DNA of 64,000 nt from Devosia sp. FKR38 (GCF_005222805.1 NZ_STGC01000002.1:819836-883835); one strand, 5' to 3'; positions 27,120-36,140 are shown, counted from the first letter of the stretch. The notes: generated from the sequence alone by a model not told the origin. Numbers and translations are program-made.

Positions 27120-28862
27120 CTAGCGCTGCAGCCAGACGTTGGTCCAGTCGCCCTGGACGCCCAGCGCATAGGGCTGGAAGTTCTGCACGGCCGGGCCGCG
27201 GTAGAGCAGCACCTTGTTGGCCAGGTAGGGCACGACGGGGGCATCGGCCATCACCAGTTCGTCGACCTTGCTCCAGAGCGCGGCGACTTCCTCGGGCGTG
27301 GTGGCGTTGACGGCCTCAAGGCCGAGCGCCGTAGCTTCGGGATTATTGTAGTCGGTGTAGTTATAGGTCTGGTGCGTGCCGTTGAAGGTGAACTGCGGCT
27401 GGAACACCGAGCGCGCCGAACCACCGGCCCAGTCGGGCGTCCAGCCCACGGGGGCAATGTCCCAGGTGCCGTCCTTGGTGTTGACCGGGTTGGTCATGAA
27501 CTTGGAGTAGTAGTCCGCCGGGGCAACCGGGGTCAGCTCGATGGTGATGCCGGCCTTGGCCAGGCTCGCCTGGATGGTCTGGGCGATGGCGGGCTCATTG
27601 TTCTGGTTGCGGAAGGGCATCTTGAGCGTGATGCCATCGGGATAGCCCGCCTCGGCGAGCAGGGCCTTGGCCTTTTCCGGATCACCCTTGTCCTCGGGCG
27701 AGGGATAGAGGTTGAACTCGTGATAGCCCAGCACGCCGGGCCCGAAGATGCCATGCACCGGCTGGCCGACTGTGGGGCCGCCCTGCTGCTGCACGATGGC
27801 GGTCTTGTCGATGGCATAGTTCAGCGCCTGGCGGATGCGGACATCCTTGAGCGCGCCATTGTTGTTGTCCGACACTGTGTTGATGAACAGGAAGGCGGTG
27901 TTGCCCGATGACACGGTCATCAGCTTGTCATCGCCCGTGGCCGTCAGCAGCTGCAGGATGGCCGGGGGAATGGTGATGTCATAGGTCATGTCGCCGTCGC
28001 CGGACTGCAACTGCTGCAGGGCGGCATCGGGCTGGACGCCGAAGGTGATGTCGATCTGATCGACATAGGCCTTGCGCAGCGGATCGCTCTCGGCGCTCCA
28101 AGCCGGGTTGCGGACCAGCTGCAGCTGGCTGTCGGGGACATAGGTGCCCGGCGTATAGGGGCCGCTGGCGATGAAATTGGCGCGGTAGTCCGGACCATCG
28201 GGCATATAGTCGAGCACTTCCACCGGAGCCGGGGCGGCGGTGGGGAGGCTGAGCATATAGATGAAGTCGCCAGCCTTCTGGGTGAGGTTGATGACGATGG
28301 TTTCGTCATCAGGGGTCTCGATGCCGGTGACGTCATTGGCCTCGATATAGGCCTTCATGGCTTCCACGGTCGGCTCGACCTTGGAGAAGCCGGCACAGAA
28401 ATCGGCGAGGCCGACGATCAGGTCCTGATAATAGGTGAGCGCGGCGGAGCCGAGCGCGGGGTTGCACAGGCGCTTGATGCCCAGCTCGAAATCGGCCGAG
28501 GTGATCTGGCGCGGGCCCGAGGGGGCATTCCACATGGCGCCCTGGCGCAGCTTGAAGGTGTAGGTCAGCCCGTCATTGGTCGGCTGCGGCACCTCGACGG
28601 CCAGATCGCCCTCTGGGGTGATGCGCACATTCTCGTCGGTGGAGGCCTGGTAGCTGATCAGCTGGCGGCTGACCGCACGCAGGAAATTATTGGTGGTCAC
28701 CAGGGCGCCCGAGGTGGGGTCAAAGTGGTCGATATCGGCCGTGCCCAGGATGCGCAGGGTGCCGCCGGGCGTGCCGTCCTGCGCGCCTGCAAACGTCGTC
28801 AAACCAAGAACGCTGGTCGTTGCCATAAGGCCTGCCAGGGCCAGTCGAGTGATACCGGACAT
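27120..28862 (-). CDS. Peptide-type ABC transporter substrate-binding protein (SBP family 5)
   Basis: A 580-residue periplasmic binding protein of the DppA/OppA class. Signal peptide MSGITRLALAGLMATTSVLG with cleavage near FAGAQ; the mature chain begins GGTLRILGTADIDHFDPTSG, a standard family-5 opening. LRQGAMWNAPSGPRQITSADF and the IRQALNYAIDK segment are diagnostic. The ATG at 28862 has GGAGGGAG upstream. It precedes the transporter ATPase and permease genes on the same strand and has a TTGTCGACAA palindrome about 100 bp upstream. The ligand is probably a peptide or glycopeptide, from context only. Confidence 0.93.
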   Translation of the reverse strand: MSGITRLALAGLMATTSVLGLTTFAGAQDGTPGGTLRILGTADIDHFDPTSGALVTTNNFLRAVSRQLISYQASTDENVRITPEGDLAVEVPQPTNDGLTYTFKLRQGAMWNAPSGPRQITSADFELGIKRLCNPALGSAALTYYQDLIVGLADFCAGFSKVEPTVEAMKAYIEANDVTGIETPDDETIVINLTQKAGDFIYMLSLPTAAPAPVEVLDYMPDGPDYRANFIASGPYTPGTYVPDSQLQLVRNPAWSAESDPLRKAYVDQIDITFGVQPDAALQQLQSGDGDMTYDITIPPAILQLLTATGDDKLMTVSSGNTAFLFINTVSDNNNGALKDVRIRQALNYAIDKTAIVQQQGGPTVGQPVHGIFGPGVLGYHEFNLYPSPEDKGDPEKAKALLAEAGYPDGITLKMPFRNQNNEPAIAQTIQASLAKAGITIELTPVAPADYYSKFMTNPVNTKDGTWDIAPVGWTPDWAGGSARSVFQPQFTFNGTHQTYNYTDYNNPEATALGLEAVNATTPEEVAALWSKVDELVMADAPVVPYLANKVLLYRGPAVQNFQPYALGVQGDWTNVWLQR

Positions 28863-28963
28863 TTGGATGAGCTCCCTCCGAGCGCTGAAAAATCTTCGGG
28901 CCGAGCAGGTTGGCGCTGCCCCGCGCCAGCAAGACACCAGATGCGGAGAAGCGAGTCAACGGA

Positions 28964-28975
28964 TTTGTCGACAAA
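28964..28975. promoter_or_regulatory. Operator-like palindrome TTTGTCGACAAA
   Basis: A perfect 12-bp palindrome about 100 bp upstream of the peptide-binding-protein gene. Its 10-bp core TTGTCGACAA recurs at 31241-31250 and, with one mismatch, at 35084-35093. GntR/FCD regulators bind short palindromes of this size, and a GntR/FCD gene lies at 30354-31103. Regulator assignment is inference. Confidence 0.55.
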
Positions 28976-29104
28976 CTAAATACATTACGGCTGTGCCGAT
29001 GTCGGGCGTGTGACGGCCCAGGCGCCGCCGACGCCCGGCGCGGTTTCGCCCGATGCGGGGTGTGGTAGGGGACGGTGACAGGCGCCCTTGGCGCCGGCCA
29101 TTCT

Positions 29105-30340
29105 CTATTGGAAGCGGTTGATCGAGAGGGGCGCTAGGGCGGCGTCGTGCGCCTCGGGCTTGACCAGCTCGGCGACCAGCCGCGCCGTCACGGCGCTCAG
29201 CGTCAGGCCGAGATGGCCATGGCCAAAGGCATAGACGACGCGGGGGTCGTGGGGATCGCGGCTGATCACCGGCAGGGAATCGGGGGTCGAGGGGCGCCGG
29301 CCCATCCATTGCGTGCCGCCTTCAGGCAGGGATGGCACATAGCGCCGCATCTTGGCGCGCATGGCCTTGGCGCGATTGTAGTTGGGGCTGGTCTGGGGAC
29401 GCGCCAGCTCCACCGCGCCGCCCACGCGCAGCCCGTCGACCAGCGGCGAGGCGATAAAGCCATGGTCGGCAAAGCCCACCGGCATGGACAGGTTCCAGCC
29501 CAGGTCGGTGAAGGTGGTGTTGTAGCCGCGTTCGTTTTCCAGCAGCACCCGCGTGCCCATCTGGCGCACCAGCGTGCGCGACCAGACGCCCGCGGCCACC
29601 ACGACGCGGTCAAAACGCGCCTTGGGCGTACCGCCGGCAACCACCGTCAGCCCGTCGCTGCCGCGGTCGATGGCGGTGACTGCGTCCGTCACCATCTCCG
29701 CCCGTGTGCGCACAAAGGCCTGGTATTGCCGCAGCACGGTCAGCGGATTGCTGACCATCCAATAGATGGGCTGGTGCACGGCGCCGGCAAATTGACCCTC
29801 GAGCTGCGGCACCATGGCCCGCGCTGCCTCGGTGCTCAGGCGTTCAAAGGGATAGCCCAGCGCCTGCTCGACGCTTTGGGCCTCGTGCAGCGCCGATTTG
29901 ATGCTGGCCTCGCTGTCATGGACAGAAATATAGCCGGTCTGGCGCAGATGGCCGGTGATGCCGGCAATGGCGGCCAGATCCTCATGGTCGGTCAGCGCGG
30001 TGCGCATCAGCATGGTCAGGGCCTGGCGCGTGCGGGCCACCTTGGCGGGCGTGGCCGAGCCGAGAAAGGCCAGCAGCCACGGCATCAGCGCCGGCACATC
30101 CATCCAGCGCAGGGTCAGCGGTCCCAGCGGATCGAGCAGCCAGCGCGGCACGGCGGTCAGCATATCGGGGCTGGCAATGGGCGCGATCTCGGGAAAGGCC
30201 AATAGGCCCGCATTGCCCGAGGAGGTGGGCAGGCCCGCCGGATCGGGCTCATAGACGGTCACCGCATGGCCATCACCGATCAGCCGCGTTGCCGCGGCAG
30301 CTCCGACGATGCCTGCTCCGATGACCGCGATCCGTGCCAT
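29105..30340 (-). CDS. FAD-dependent D-amino-acid dehydrogenase (DadA-like)
   Basis: A 411-residue DAO-fold flavoprotein. The dinucleotide-binding motif GAGIVGAAAA is at residues 8-17 with an Asp/Glu-type ribose ligand (VTVYEPD), and a C-terminal GHGHLGLTLS loop contacts FAD. No signal peptide. Family members oxidise D-amino acids, including cis-4-hydroxy-D-proline, to imino acids and pass electrons to the respiratory chain. It lies 13 bp after the GntR gene on the same strand and opposite a hydroxyproline-epimerase-like gene, making D-hydroxyproline or D-proline a reasonable substrate guess. The 240 bp after it carry the promoter region of the transporter operon. Confidence 0.88.
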   Translation of the reverse strand: MARIAVIGAGIVGAAAATRLIGDGHAVTVYEPDPAGLPTSSGNAGLLAFPEIAPIASPDMLTAVPRWLLDPLGPLTLRWMDVPALMPWLLAFLGSATPAKVARTRQALTMLMRTALTDHEDLAAIAGITGHLRQTGYISVHDSEASIKSALHEAQSVEQALGYPFERLSTEAARAMVPQLEGQFAGAVHQPIYWMVSNPLTVLRQYQAFVRTRAEMVTDAVTAIDRGSDGLTVVAGGTPKARFDRVVVAAGVWSRTLVRQMGTRVLLENERGYNTTFTDLGWNLSMPVGFADHGFIASPLVDGLRVGGAVELARPQTSPNYNRAKAMRAKMRRYVPSLPEGGTQWMGRRPSTPDSLPVISRDPHDPRVVYAFGHGHLGLTLSAVTARLVAELVKPEAHDAALAPLSINRFQ

Positions 30341-30353
30341 GTTGGTGTGCCTG

Positions 30354-31103
30354 TTATGTCAAGGTGATGTGGGAAACGGTGTCGCGCGCCATATAGGCCT
30401 GGATCTGCCGGATGATCTGGTCGGCGTGCTCGCCAGCTAGGCGGTCGCAGGCCACTGCGTCCTGGGCCTCGATGGCGCGGACCATGATGCTGTGCTCGTC
30501 GACATATTGCAGCGGCAGCCGGTCGTCGAAGCTCTGGTAATAGATGCGCAAAATGCGGCGACCTTCATCAAGCAGCCGTTCGAAGAGCCCGATGAAATAG
30601 GGATTGCCGCCGGCCTGGGCGATAGCGACGTGGAAATCGCGGTTGGACTGGATCATGCCCAGGGCGTCGCGACGGCGCACGGCGTCGGCATAGGCGGCCT
30701 CATAGCCGCGGATGACCACCAGATGCTCTTCGGTGCGGTTGACGGCCGCGGCCCGCGTGGTGACGCGATACATCAGGCGCAGTGCCTCGAAATAGACCGG
30801 CAATTGTACGAAATCGATCGATGAGACAATCGTGTTGCGATTGGGCAGAGTGCGCACCAGGCCCTCGGCGCTCAGGCGCACCAGCGCCTCGCGAATGGGG
30901 GTGCGCGACATCTGGAACTGCTCGGACAGGGTCACCTCGTCGAGCGGGCTGCCCGGGGAGAGGGAAAGGTCCAGGATCGACTGGCGCAGCTGGTCATAGA
31001 CCGTTTTGGCGCCGGACCCGCGCACGCGCGGCGCGGCTGTCGTGCCATCGGGAAGGGGCTTGGAAGTCTTGCGGCGGATAGGCTGGGCGTCTTTGGCTAC
31101 CAT
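30354..31103 (-). CDS. GntR-family (FCD) regulator, probable regulator of the peptide/imino-acid locus
   Basis: A 249-residue regulator with an N-terminal basic extension (IRRKTSKPLPDG), a winged helix (VYDQLRQSILDLSLSPGSPL ... SEQFQMSRTPIREALVRLSAEGLV), and an FCD domain (MIQSNRDFHVAIAQAGGNPYF ... DEHSIMVRAIEAQD). It is the first gene of a minus-strand unit with the D-amino-acid dehydrogenase and diverges from the aminopeptidase gene. The palindrome TTGTCGACAA in the shared upstream region overlaps a possible -35 element (TTGTCG, 17 bp, TAGGAT) for this gene, which would allow autoregulation. Confidence 0.9.
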   Translation of the reverse strand: MVAKDAQPIRRKTSKPLPDGTTAAPRVRGSGAKTVYDQLRQSILDLSLSPGSPLDEVTLSEQFQMSRTPIREALVRLSAEGLVRTLPNRNTIVSSIDFVQLPVYFEALRLMYRVTTRAAAVNRTEEHLVVIRGYEAAYADAVRRRDALGMIQSNRDFHVAIAQAGGNPYFIGLFERLLDEGRRILRIYYQSFDDRLPLQYVDEHSIMVRAIEAQDAVACDRLAGEHADQIIRQIQAYMARDTVSHITLT

Positions 31104-31240
31104 GGGTGCGGTCCGGGCAGAAGCATCTGTTCCTCCTGCCTCCGACAGGCCCGGGGCGAAGTCAAGTTTGTCCGCCCAATTGCGCCCTGCGGTGTGGGCG
31201 CTTTTTTCGCTGACAGCACCGATCCTATAGAGTATTCACT

Positions 31241-31250
31241 TTGTCGACAA
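31241..31250. promoter_or_regulatory. Operator-like palindrome TTGTCGACAA (divergent region)
   Basis: A perfect 10-bp palindrome between the GntR gene and the aminopeptidase gene, identical to the core of the site at 28964-28975. On the minus strand it coincides with a weak -35/-10 pair for the GntR gene. Good position for coordinate control of both directions. Confidence 0.55.
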
Positions 31251-31282
31251 TAGCTGCGCCAACCATGAGGCCCGCGCCCCGC

Positions 31283-33094
31283 ATGACCCATCTTTCCGCA
31301 CCAATTGCCCGGGATGAGCGCGTGGCCGCGCTGCGCGCGCAACTGCGTCAGAGGCAGCTCGATGGCGTGGTGATTCCGCGCTTTGACGCCTATCAGGGCG
31401 AGGTGGTGGCCGATCACGATGCCCGCCTGGCCTATGTCACCGGCTTTACCGGCTCGGCCGGCATTGCGCTGGTGACGCAGGACGATGCGGTGATCTTTGT
31501 CGATGGTCGCTACCAGATCCAGGTGCGCCAGGAGGTCAATACCGAGCAGTTCGAGATTGCTCATTTCTTCGAGGCGCCCATCGAGCAGTGGCTGGCCGAC
31601 AATGCCACGGCGGGCATGCGCATCGGGGTCAATACGGGCCTGGTCCCCAATAGTCTTTATACCAAGCTGGCCTCTGGTCTGGCGGCTGCGGGCGGCACGC
31701 TGGTGCCCCTTGTCGAAGATGCGGTCGACGCCATCTGGCCGGACCAGCCGGCGCCGCCGCTGGCGCCGGTAACGCTGTTTCCGCTCAATCATGCCGGGGA
31801 AGACAGCCCCGCCAAGCGCCGGCGCATTGCCGCGATGCTGCGCGATATGGGCGCTGATCTGCTGGTCGAAACCCAGCCGGACAATGTGGCCTGGCTGCTC
31901 AATATCCGCGGCGGCGATGTGCCCATGCTGCCGGTGGCGCATTCCACGCTGCTGCTCGATGCCCAGGGGAGCGTTGAGTGGTTTATCGATGCGCGCAAGC
32001 TGCCCAATGACCGGAGTGGGCTCGATGCCGAGGGGCTGGTGCTGGCCGGGCCTGATGACCTGCTGGCGCGGCTGAGCGCACGGGCGCCCCGGGCGGTGGT
32101 GGCCATTGATCCCGCCTTTGCGCCCGTCGCCGTGCGCCATGCGGTGGAGGCGGCAGGCGGCACAGCGCAGTTCGGCTTCAGCCCCATTACCCTGGCCAAG
32201 GCGGTCAAGAACCCGGTCGAGCTCGACGGCTTCCGCCAGGCCCATGTCGCCGATGGCGTGGCCATGGTCGAGTTCCTGGCCTGGCTGGCCGAGACGGCGC
32301 CCGAGCGGCTCGCTGCGGGCAATCCGATCACTGAAATCGAGGCGCAGACGCGGCTGCGGGCCTTTCGCGCCGAACAGCCCGGCTTTGTCGACGAGAGCTT
32401 TGCCCCCATCTCGGCGGCGGGCAGCAATGCGGCCATGTGCCACTATAATGCCAAGCCGGCCAGCAATGCGCCGATCACGGCCGAGCTGCCCTATCTCATC
32501 GATTCAGGCGGGCAATATTTCGGTGGCACCACCGATGTAACGCGCACGGTGATGCTGGGCACGCCCGACGCGGCAGTGCGCCAGACCTATACGGCGGTGC
32601 TCAGCGGCTTCATCGCGCTGATGACGGCGCAGTTTCCGCTGGGTACCTGCGGCCATCATCTCGATGCCTTGGCGCGGCGGCCGCTGTGGGATCTGGGGCT
32701 CGATTATGATCATGGCACCGGCCATGGCGTGGGGCATTTTCTGTCGGTGCATGAGCATCCGCACCGCTTCGGCAAGGTGGTCAATGCGCATCCCTTTGCC
32801 CCAGGCAATGTGATGACCATCGAGCCGGGCTATTATCGCGAGGACGGCTTTGGCCTCAGGGTCGAAAACCAGGTCGAGGTGGTTGCCGCTGCCCCGGGTT
32901 TCCTGCGCTTTGAGACGCTGACGCTGGTCCCTATCGATCTCGGCATGGTCAATCGTGATGAGCTGACCAGGGCCGAACTGCGCTTCCTCGATCACTATCA
33001 TGCCCAGGTGCGGGCAGCGCTGAGCGGACGGCTCACGCCGCGCGCCCAGAGTTGGCTCGACAGCGCCACCGCGCCCGTGTTTCCTGCCGGCTGA
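31283..33094 (+). CDS. pepP: Xaa-Pro aminopeptidase (aminopeptidase P, peptidase family M24)
   Basis: About 603 residues, the long three-domain aminopeptidase P form, which cleaves the bond between any N-terminal residue and a following proline or hydroxyproline. Two creatinase-type N-terminal domains precede the C-terminal pita-bread domain with the dinuclear metal ligands: Asp in YLIDSGGQYFGG and TTDVTRT, His in GTGHGVGHFL, and Glu in MTIEPGYY and RVENQVEV. No signal peptide. The start is uncertain: ATG at 31283 (MTHLSAPIAR) is used, and ATG at 31265 is possible. Heads a plus-strand operon with the GH127 and racemase-like genes (30 bp gap). Confidence 0.92.
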   Translation: MTHLSAPIARDERVAALRAQLRQRQLDGVVIPRFDAYQGEVVADHDARLAYVTGFTGSAGIALVTQDDAVIFVDGRYQIQVRQEVNTEQFEIAHFFEAPIEQWLADNATAGMRIGVNTGLVPNSLYTKLASGLAAAGGTLVPLVEDAVDAIWPDQPAPPLAPVTLFPLNHAGEDSPAKRRRIAAMLRDMGADLLVETQPDNVAWLLNIRGGDVPMLPVAHSTLLLDAQGSVEWFIDARKLPNDRSGLDAEGLVLAGPDDLLARLSARAPRAVVAIDPAFAPVAVRHAVEAAGGTAQFGFSPITLAKAVKNPVELDGFRQAHVADGVAMVEFLAWLAETAPERLAAGNPITEIEAQTRLRAFRAEQPGFVDESFAPISAAGSNAAMCHYNAKPASNAPITAELPYLIDSGGQYFGGTTDVTRTVMLGTPDAAVRQTYTAVLSGFIALMTAQFPLGTCGHHLDALARRPLWDLGLDYDHGTGHGVGHFLSVHEHPHRFGKVVNAHPFAPGNVMTIEPGYYREDGFGLRVENQVEVVAAAPGFLRFETLTLVPIDLGMVNRDELTRAELRFLDHYHAQVRAALSGRLTPRAQSWLDSATAPVFPAG

Positions 33095-33124
33095 GCGCCG
33101 CCCAAGCCGCCCGAAAGGTGTCCG

Positions 33125-35050
33125 ATGACCGATCAAGCCAACAGAACCCGTATTGCGCGCTTTGTTCCAGTGGACCATGCCAGCGTCGATTTCGCCGGTG
33201 GCTTCTGGGAGAGCTGGAGCCGCACCGTGCGCGAGGTCACCGTGCCCAGCCAGCACCAGCGGCTCGACGAGGAGCGCTTTCTCGAAGTGCTCAATTTTGA
33301 CCAGCCGCCGGCGCCGCTGGCGCGCCCGATCCAGCCTTCGGGCCTCTCGATGCAGCATTTCTTTGACAGCGATTTCGGCAAGTGGATCGAGGCGGCCAGC
33401 TATACGCTCAAGGCCCATCCCAATCCGGCGCTGGAAGACAAGATCGACGCCATTGTCGACAAGCTCGCCCAGGGGCAGATGGATGATGGCTATCTCAATT
33501 CCTGGTTCATCCGGCGCGAGCCGGACAAGCGCTGGACCAATCTGCGCGACCTGCATGAAATGTATTCCATGGGGCACCTGCTGGAGGGCGCTGTGGCCTA
33601 TTTCGAGGCGACCGGCAAGCGACGGTTCCTTGATGTGATGATCCGCGCTGTCGAGCATATCGATGCCACCTTCGGGCGCGAACCGGGCAAGCTGCGCGGC
33701 TATGATGCGCATGAGGAAATCGAGCTGGCGCTGGTCAAGCTCTATCGCGTCACCCATGATCCCCGGCATCTGGCACTGGCGCAGTATTTCGTCGATGAGC
33801 GCGGGCAGATGCCGTCCTACTACGACACCGAGGCGCGCCAGCGCGGCGATGACCCCAAGGATTATGTCTATAAGGACTATTCCTATAGCCAGGCGCATAT
33901 GCCGGTGCGCGAGCAGACCGAGGTGGTGGGCCATGCGGTGCGCGCCATGTATCTGTTCTCGGCCATGGCTGACCTCGCGGTGGAAACCAGCGATCTGACG
34001 CTCCTGGCGGCCTGTGACCGGCTGTTCGACAATCTCACCGGGCGCCAGCTCTATGTCACCGGCGGGCTGGGGCCGTCGGGGGTCAACGAGGGCTTTACCC
34101 GGCCCTATGATCTGCCCAATGAAACCGCCTATGCCGAAACCTGTGCGGCGGTGGCGCTGGCCTTCTGGGGCCATCGCATGGCGCAGATCACGCTGGACGC
34201 CCGTTTCACCGACCATGTGGAGCTGGCCATTTTCAACGGCGCGCTCTCGGGCATTGCCCGCGATGGCGAACATTATTTCTACGAGAATGTGCTGGAGAGC
34301 CATGGCCAGCACCGGCGCTGGAAATGGCATTATTGCCCCTGCTGCCCGACCAATATTGCCCGGCTGATCGCCTCGCTGGGCAGCTATGTCTATTCCACCA
34401 AGGGTGATGAGCTGGCCGTGCATCTTTATGCTGCCAACAGCACAACCATTGCTTTGGGCGGACAGAGCGTGCGGGTGGCGCAAGAGACGGCCTATCCCTG
34501 GGATGGTGATATTGCGCTGAGCTTGGATCCGGCGTCGCCGGTGGAGTTCACGCTGCGCCTGCGCATTCCCGGCTGGTGCCGCGCGGCCAAGGTCTCGGTC
34601 AATGGCGAAAGCCTTGATGTCGCTGCTGCCCAAAAGGGCTATCTCGGCATCGCGCGGACATGGCAGGCGGGCGATGTGGTGCGCATCGCGCTCGATATGC
34701 CGGTGGAGCGACTCTATGCGCATCCGGCGGTGAGCGAAGATGCCGGCCGCGTGGCGCTCAAGCGCGGGCCGGTGGTCTATTGCGTGGAAGAGGCCGATCT
34801 CGGCTTTGCCCCGCAGAGCCTGACGCTGGGCGCGGACGCGCCGATCACGGCGCGCTTTGATCCCGATCTTTTGGGTGGCGCGGTGCGCCTCAGCGCACCG
34901 GCGCAGGCGGCCGAGACCGGTGATTGGGGCGGCCAGCTCTACCGCACCAGCCGGCCGCAGACCCGGCCGGCCACGCTCACCGCCATCCCCTATCACCTCT
35001 GGGCCAATCGGGAGCCCGGTGGCATGGTGGTGTGGCTGCGCGAAGGCTAG
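33125..35050 (+). CDS. Glycoside hydrolase family 127, beta-L-arabinofuranosidase-like
   Basis: A 641-residue cytoplasmic protein of the DUF1680/GH127 family. The founding enzyme, HypBA1 of Bifidobacterium longum, splits beta-1,2-linked L-arabinofuranose disaccharide derived from plant hydroxyproline-rich glycoproteins. As recalled, HypBA1 uses a cysteine nucleophile (Cys417) in a zinc site formed with Glu338, Cys340 and Cys418, and Glu322 as acid/base. Here Glu322 (GVNEGF), Glu338 and Cys340 (YAETCA) have the same numbers, and the pair Cys406-Cys407 lies in CPCCPTN. All key residues are therefore present. No signal peptide, so the substrate must be imported. Co-oriented with aminopeptidase P and the racemase-like gene. 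Confidence 0.92.
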   Translation: MTDQANRTRIARFVPVDHASVDFAGGFWESWSRTVREVTVPSQHQRLDEERFLEVLNFDQPPAPLARPIQPSGLSMQHFFDSDFGKWIEAASYTLKAHPNPALEDKIDAIVDKLAQGQMDDGYLNSWFIRREPDKRWTNLRDLHEMYSMGHLLEGAVAYFEATGKRRFLDVMIRAVEHIDATFGREPGKLRGYDAHEEIELALVKLYRVTHDPRHLALAQYFVDERGQMPSYYDTEARQRGDDPKDYVYKDYSYSQAHMPVREQTEVVGHAVRAMYLFSAMADLAVETSDLTLLAACDRLFDNLTGRQLYVTGGLGPSGVNEGFTRPYDLPNETAYAETCAAVALAFWGHRMAQITLDARFTDHVELAIFNGALSGIARDGEHYFYENVLESHGQHRRWKWHYCPCCPTNIARLIASLGSYVYSTKGDELAVHLYAANSTTIALGGQSVRVAQETAYPWDGDIALSLDPASPVEFTLRLRIPGWCRAAKVSVNGESLDVAAAQKGYLGIARTWQAGDVVRIALDMPVERLYAHPAVSEDAGRVALKRGPVVYCVEEADLGFAPQSLTLGADAPITARFDPDLLGGAVRLSAPAQAAETGDWGGQLYRTSRPQTRPATLTAIPYHLWANREPGGMVVWLREG

Positions 35051-35083
35051 AACCGCCGCGCGCGGCCGCTGCTGCAATCTCTA

Positions 35084-35093
35084 TAGTCGACAA
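35084..35093. promoter_or_regulatory. Imperfect operator-like palindrome TAGTCGACAA
   Basis: Nine of ten positions match TTGTCGACAA seen at 28965-28974 and 31241-31250. It lies 12 bp before the racemase-family start codon, in the 55-bp gap after the GH127 gene, so if functional it would give extra local control. Could be chance. Confidence 0.35.
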
Positions 35094-35105
35094 GGAATGC
35101 CCTCA

Positions 35106-36140
35106 ATGAACTGGTCCAAGACGGTCACGCTGGTGGAAGCCCATGCCGAGGGCGAAGTGGGCCGTATCGTCACCGGCGGCGTCATCACCGTGCCGGGGGC
35201 AACCATTGCCGACAAGATCAAGCATCTCAACGAGGTGGACGACAGCCTGCGCCGCTTCCTGGTGTTCGAGCCGCGCGCCTCGGCGCAGATGAGCACGTGC
35301 CTGATCTTTCCGCCCACAAGGCCGGATGCCGATATCGGCTTTATCATCCTCCAGGGTGACAAGGCCCATGCCATGAGCGGCTCGAACTCCATTTGCCTCA
35401 CCACAGTGCTGCTCGAAACCGGCATGCTGCCCATGGTCGAGCCCGAAACCATCGTGCGCATCGAGACCGCCTCGGGTCTCGTCACGGCCCGCGCCACCTG
35501 CCGCAATGGCAAGTGCGAACGCGTCGAGCTGACCATGAACCCGTCCTATGCGCACCTGCTCGATGCGGTGGTCGAGGTCGAGGGCTATGGCAAGGTCAAG
35601 CTCGACATTGCCTATGGCGGCATCTTCTATGCCCTGATTGACCCGGCCCAGCTCGGCCTCGAAATCCGCCCCGATCAGGCCAAGAAGCTGGTCGAGGCCG
35701 GCAGCGCCATCCACCGCGCCGTCAACGCCCAGCTCGACATCGCCCATCCCGAGATCGACGTCATCAAGGGCATTTCCTACACCATGTTCAACAGCTTCAA
35801 CGCGGCTGGCGAGCTCAAGGGCGCCACCATCATGCCGCCCGGCCGCATTGATCGCTCGCCCTGCGGCACCGGCAATTCGGCGCGGCTGGCCGTGGCGGCC
35901 GCGCGTGGCCTCGCCAAGCCCGGCGACCGCTTCACCGCGCGCTCGATCATCGATTCGACCTTTGAGGTCACCTATGCCAGCGACACCACCGTGGCGGGAC
36001 GTCCGGCGGTGCAGCCGATCATCTCGGGGCGCGGCTGGATCCACGGCATCCACCAGATCGGGGTGGACCCGTCCGACCCCTATCAGCTGGGCTATTCAGT
36101 GGCCGACACCTGGGGCGATGCCTTTGACCTGATGAACTAA
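35106..36140 (+). CDS. Proline racemase/hydroxyproline 2-epimerase family protein
   Basis: A 344-residue member of the proline racemase superfamily, which includes proline racemases, 4-hydroxyproline 2-epimerases and trans-3-hydroxyproline dehydratases. The two catalytic positions appear as Ser91 (HAMSGSNSIC) and Cys253 (DRSPCGTGNSAR); classical racemases have Cys/Cys and the dehydratases Thr/Cys. Ser/Cys pairs are known in some hydroxyproline-acting members. The ATG at 35106 is chosen because AAGGA lies 9 nt upstream; an ATG 9 nt earlier touches that element. Third gene of the operon with aminopeptidase P and GH127. It probably converts L-hydroxyproline or L-proline to the D form for the nearby D-amino-acid dehydrogenase; the exact reaction is uncertain. 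Confidence 0.88.
   Translation: MNWSKTVTLVEAHAEGEVGRIVTGGVITVPGATIADKIKHLNEVDDSLRRFLVFEPRASAQMSTCLIFPPTRPDADIGFIILQGDKAHAMSGSNSICLTTVLLETGMLPMVEPETIVRIETASGLVTARATCRNGKCERVELTMNPSYAHLLDAVVEVEGYGKVKLDIAYGGIFYALIDPAQLGLEIRPDQAKKLVEAGSAIHRAVNAQLDIAHPEIDVIKGISYTMFNSFNAAGELKGATIMPPGRIDRSPCGTGNSARLAVAAARGLAKPGDRFTARSIIDSTFEVTYASDTTVAGRPAVQPIISGRGWIHGIHQIGVDPSDPYQLGYSVADTWGDAFDLMN

Noticed and set aside
31241..31282. TTG start at 31241 for aminopeptidase P
   Set aside because: The codon lies inside the operator-like palindrome with no ribosome binding site, and the added residues have no family match.
32504..35077. Long minus-strand open frame (857 codons) opposite aminopeptidase P and GH127
   Set aside because: Third-position GC shadow of two well-recognised plus-strand enzymes; composition rich in Gly/His/Arg with no family features.
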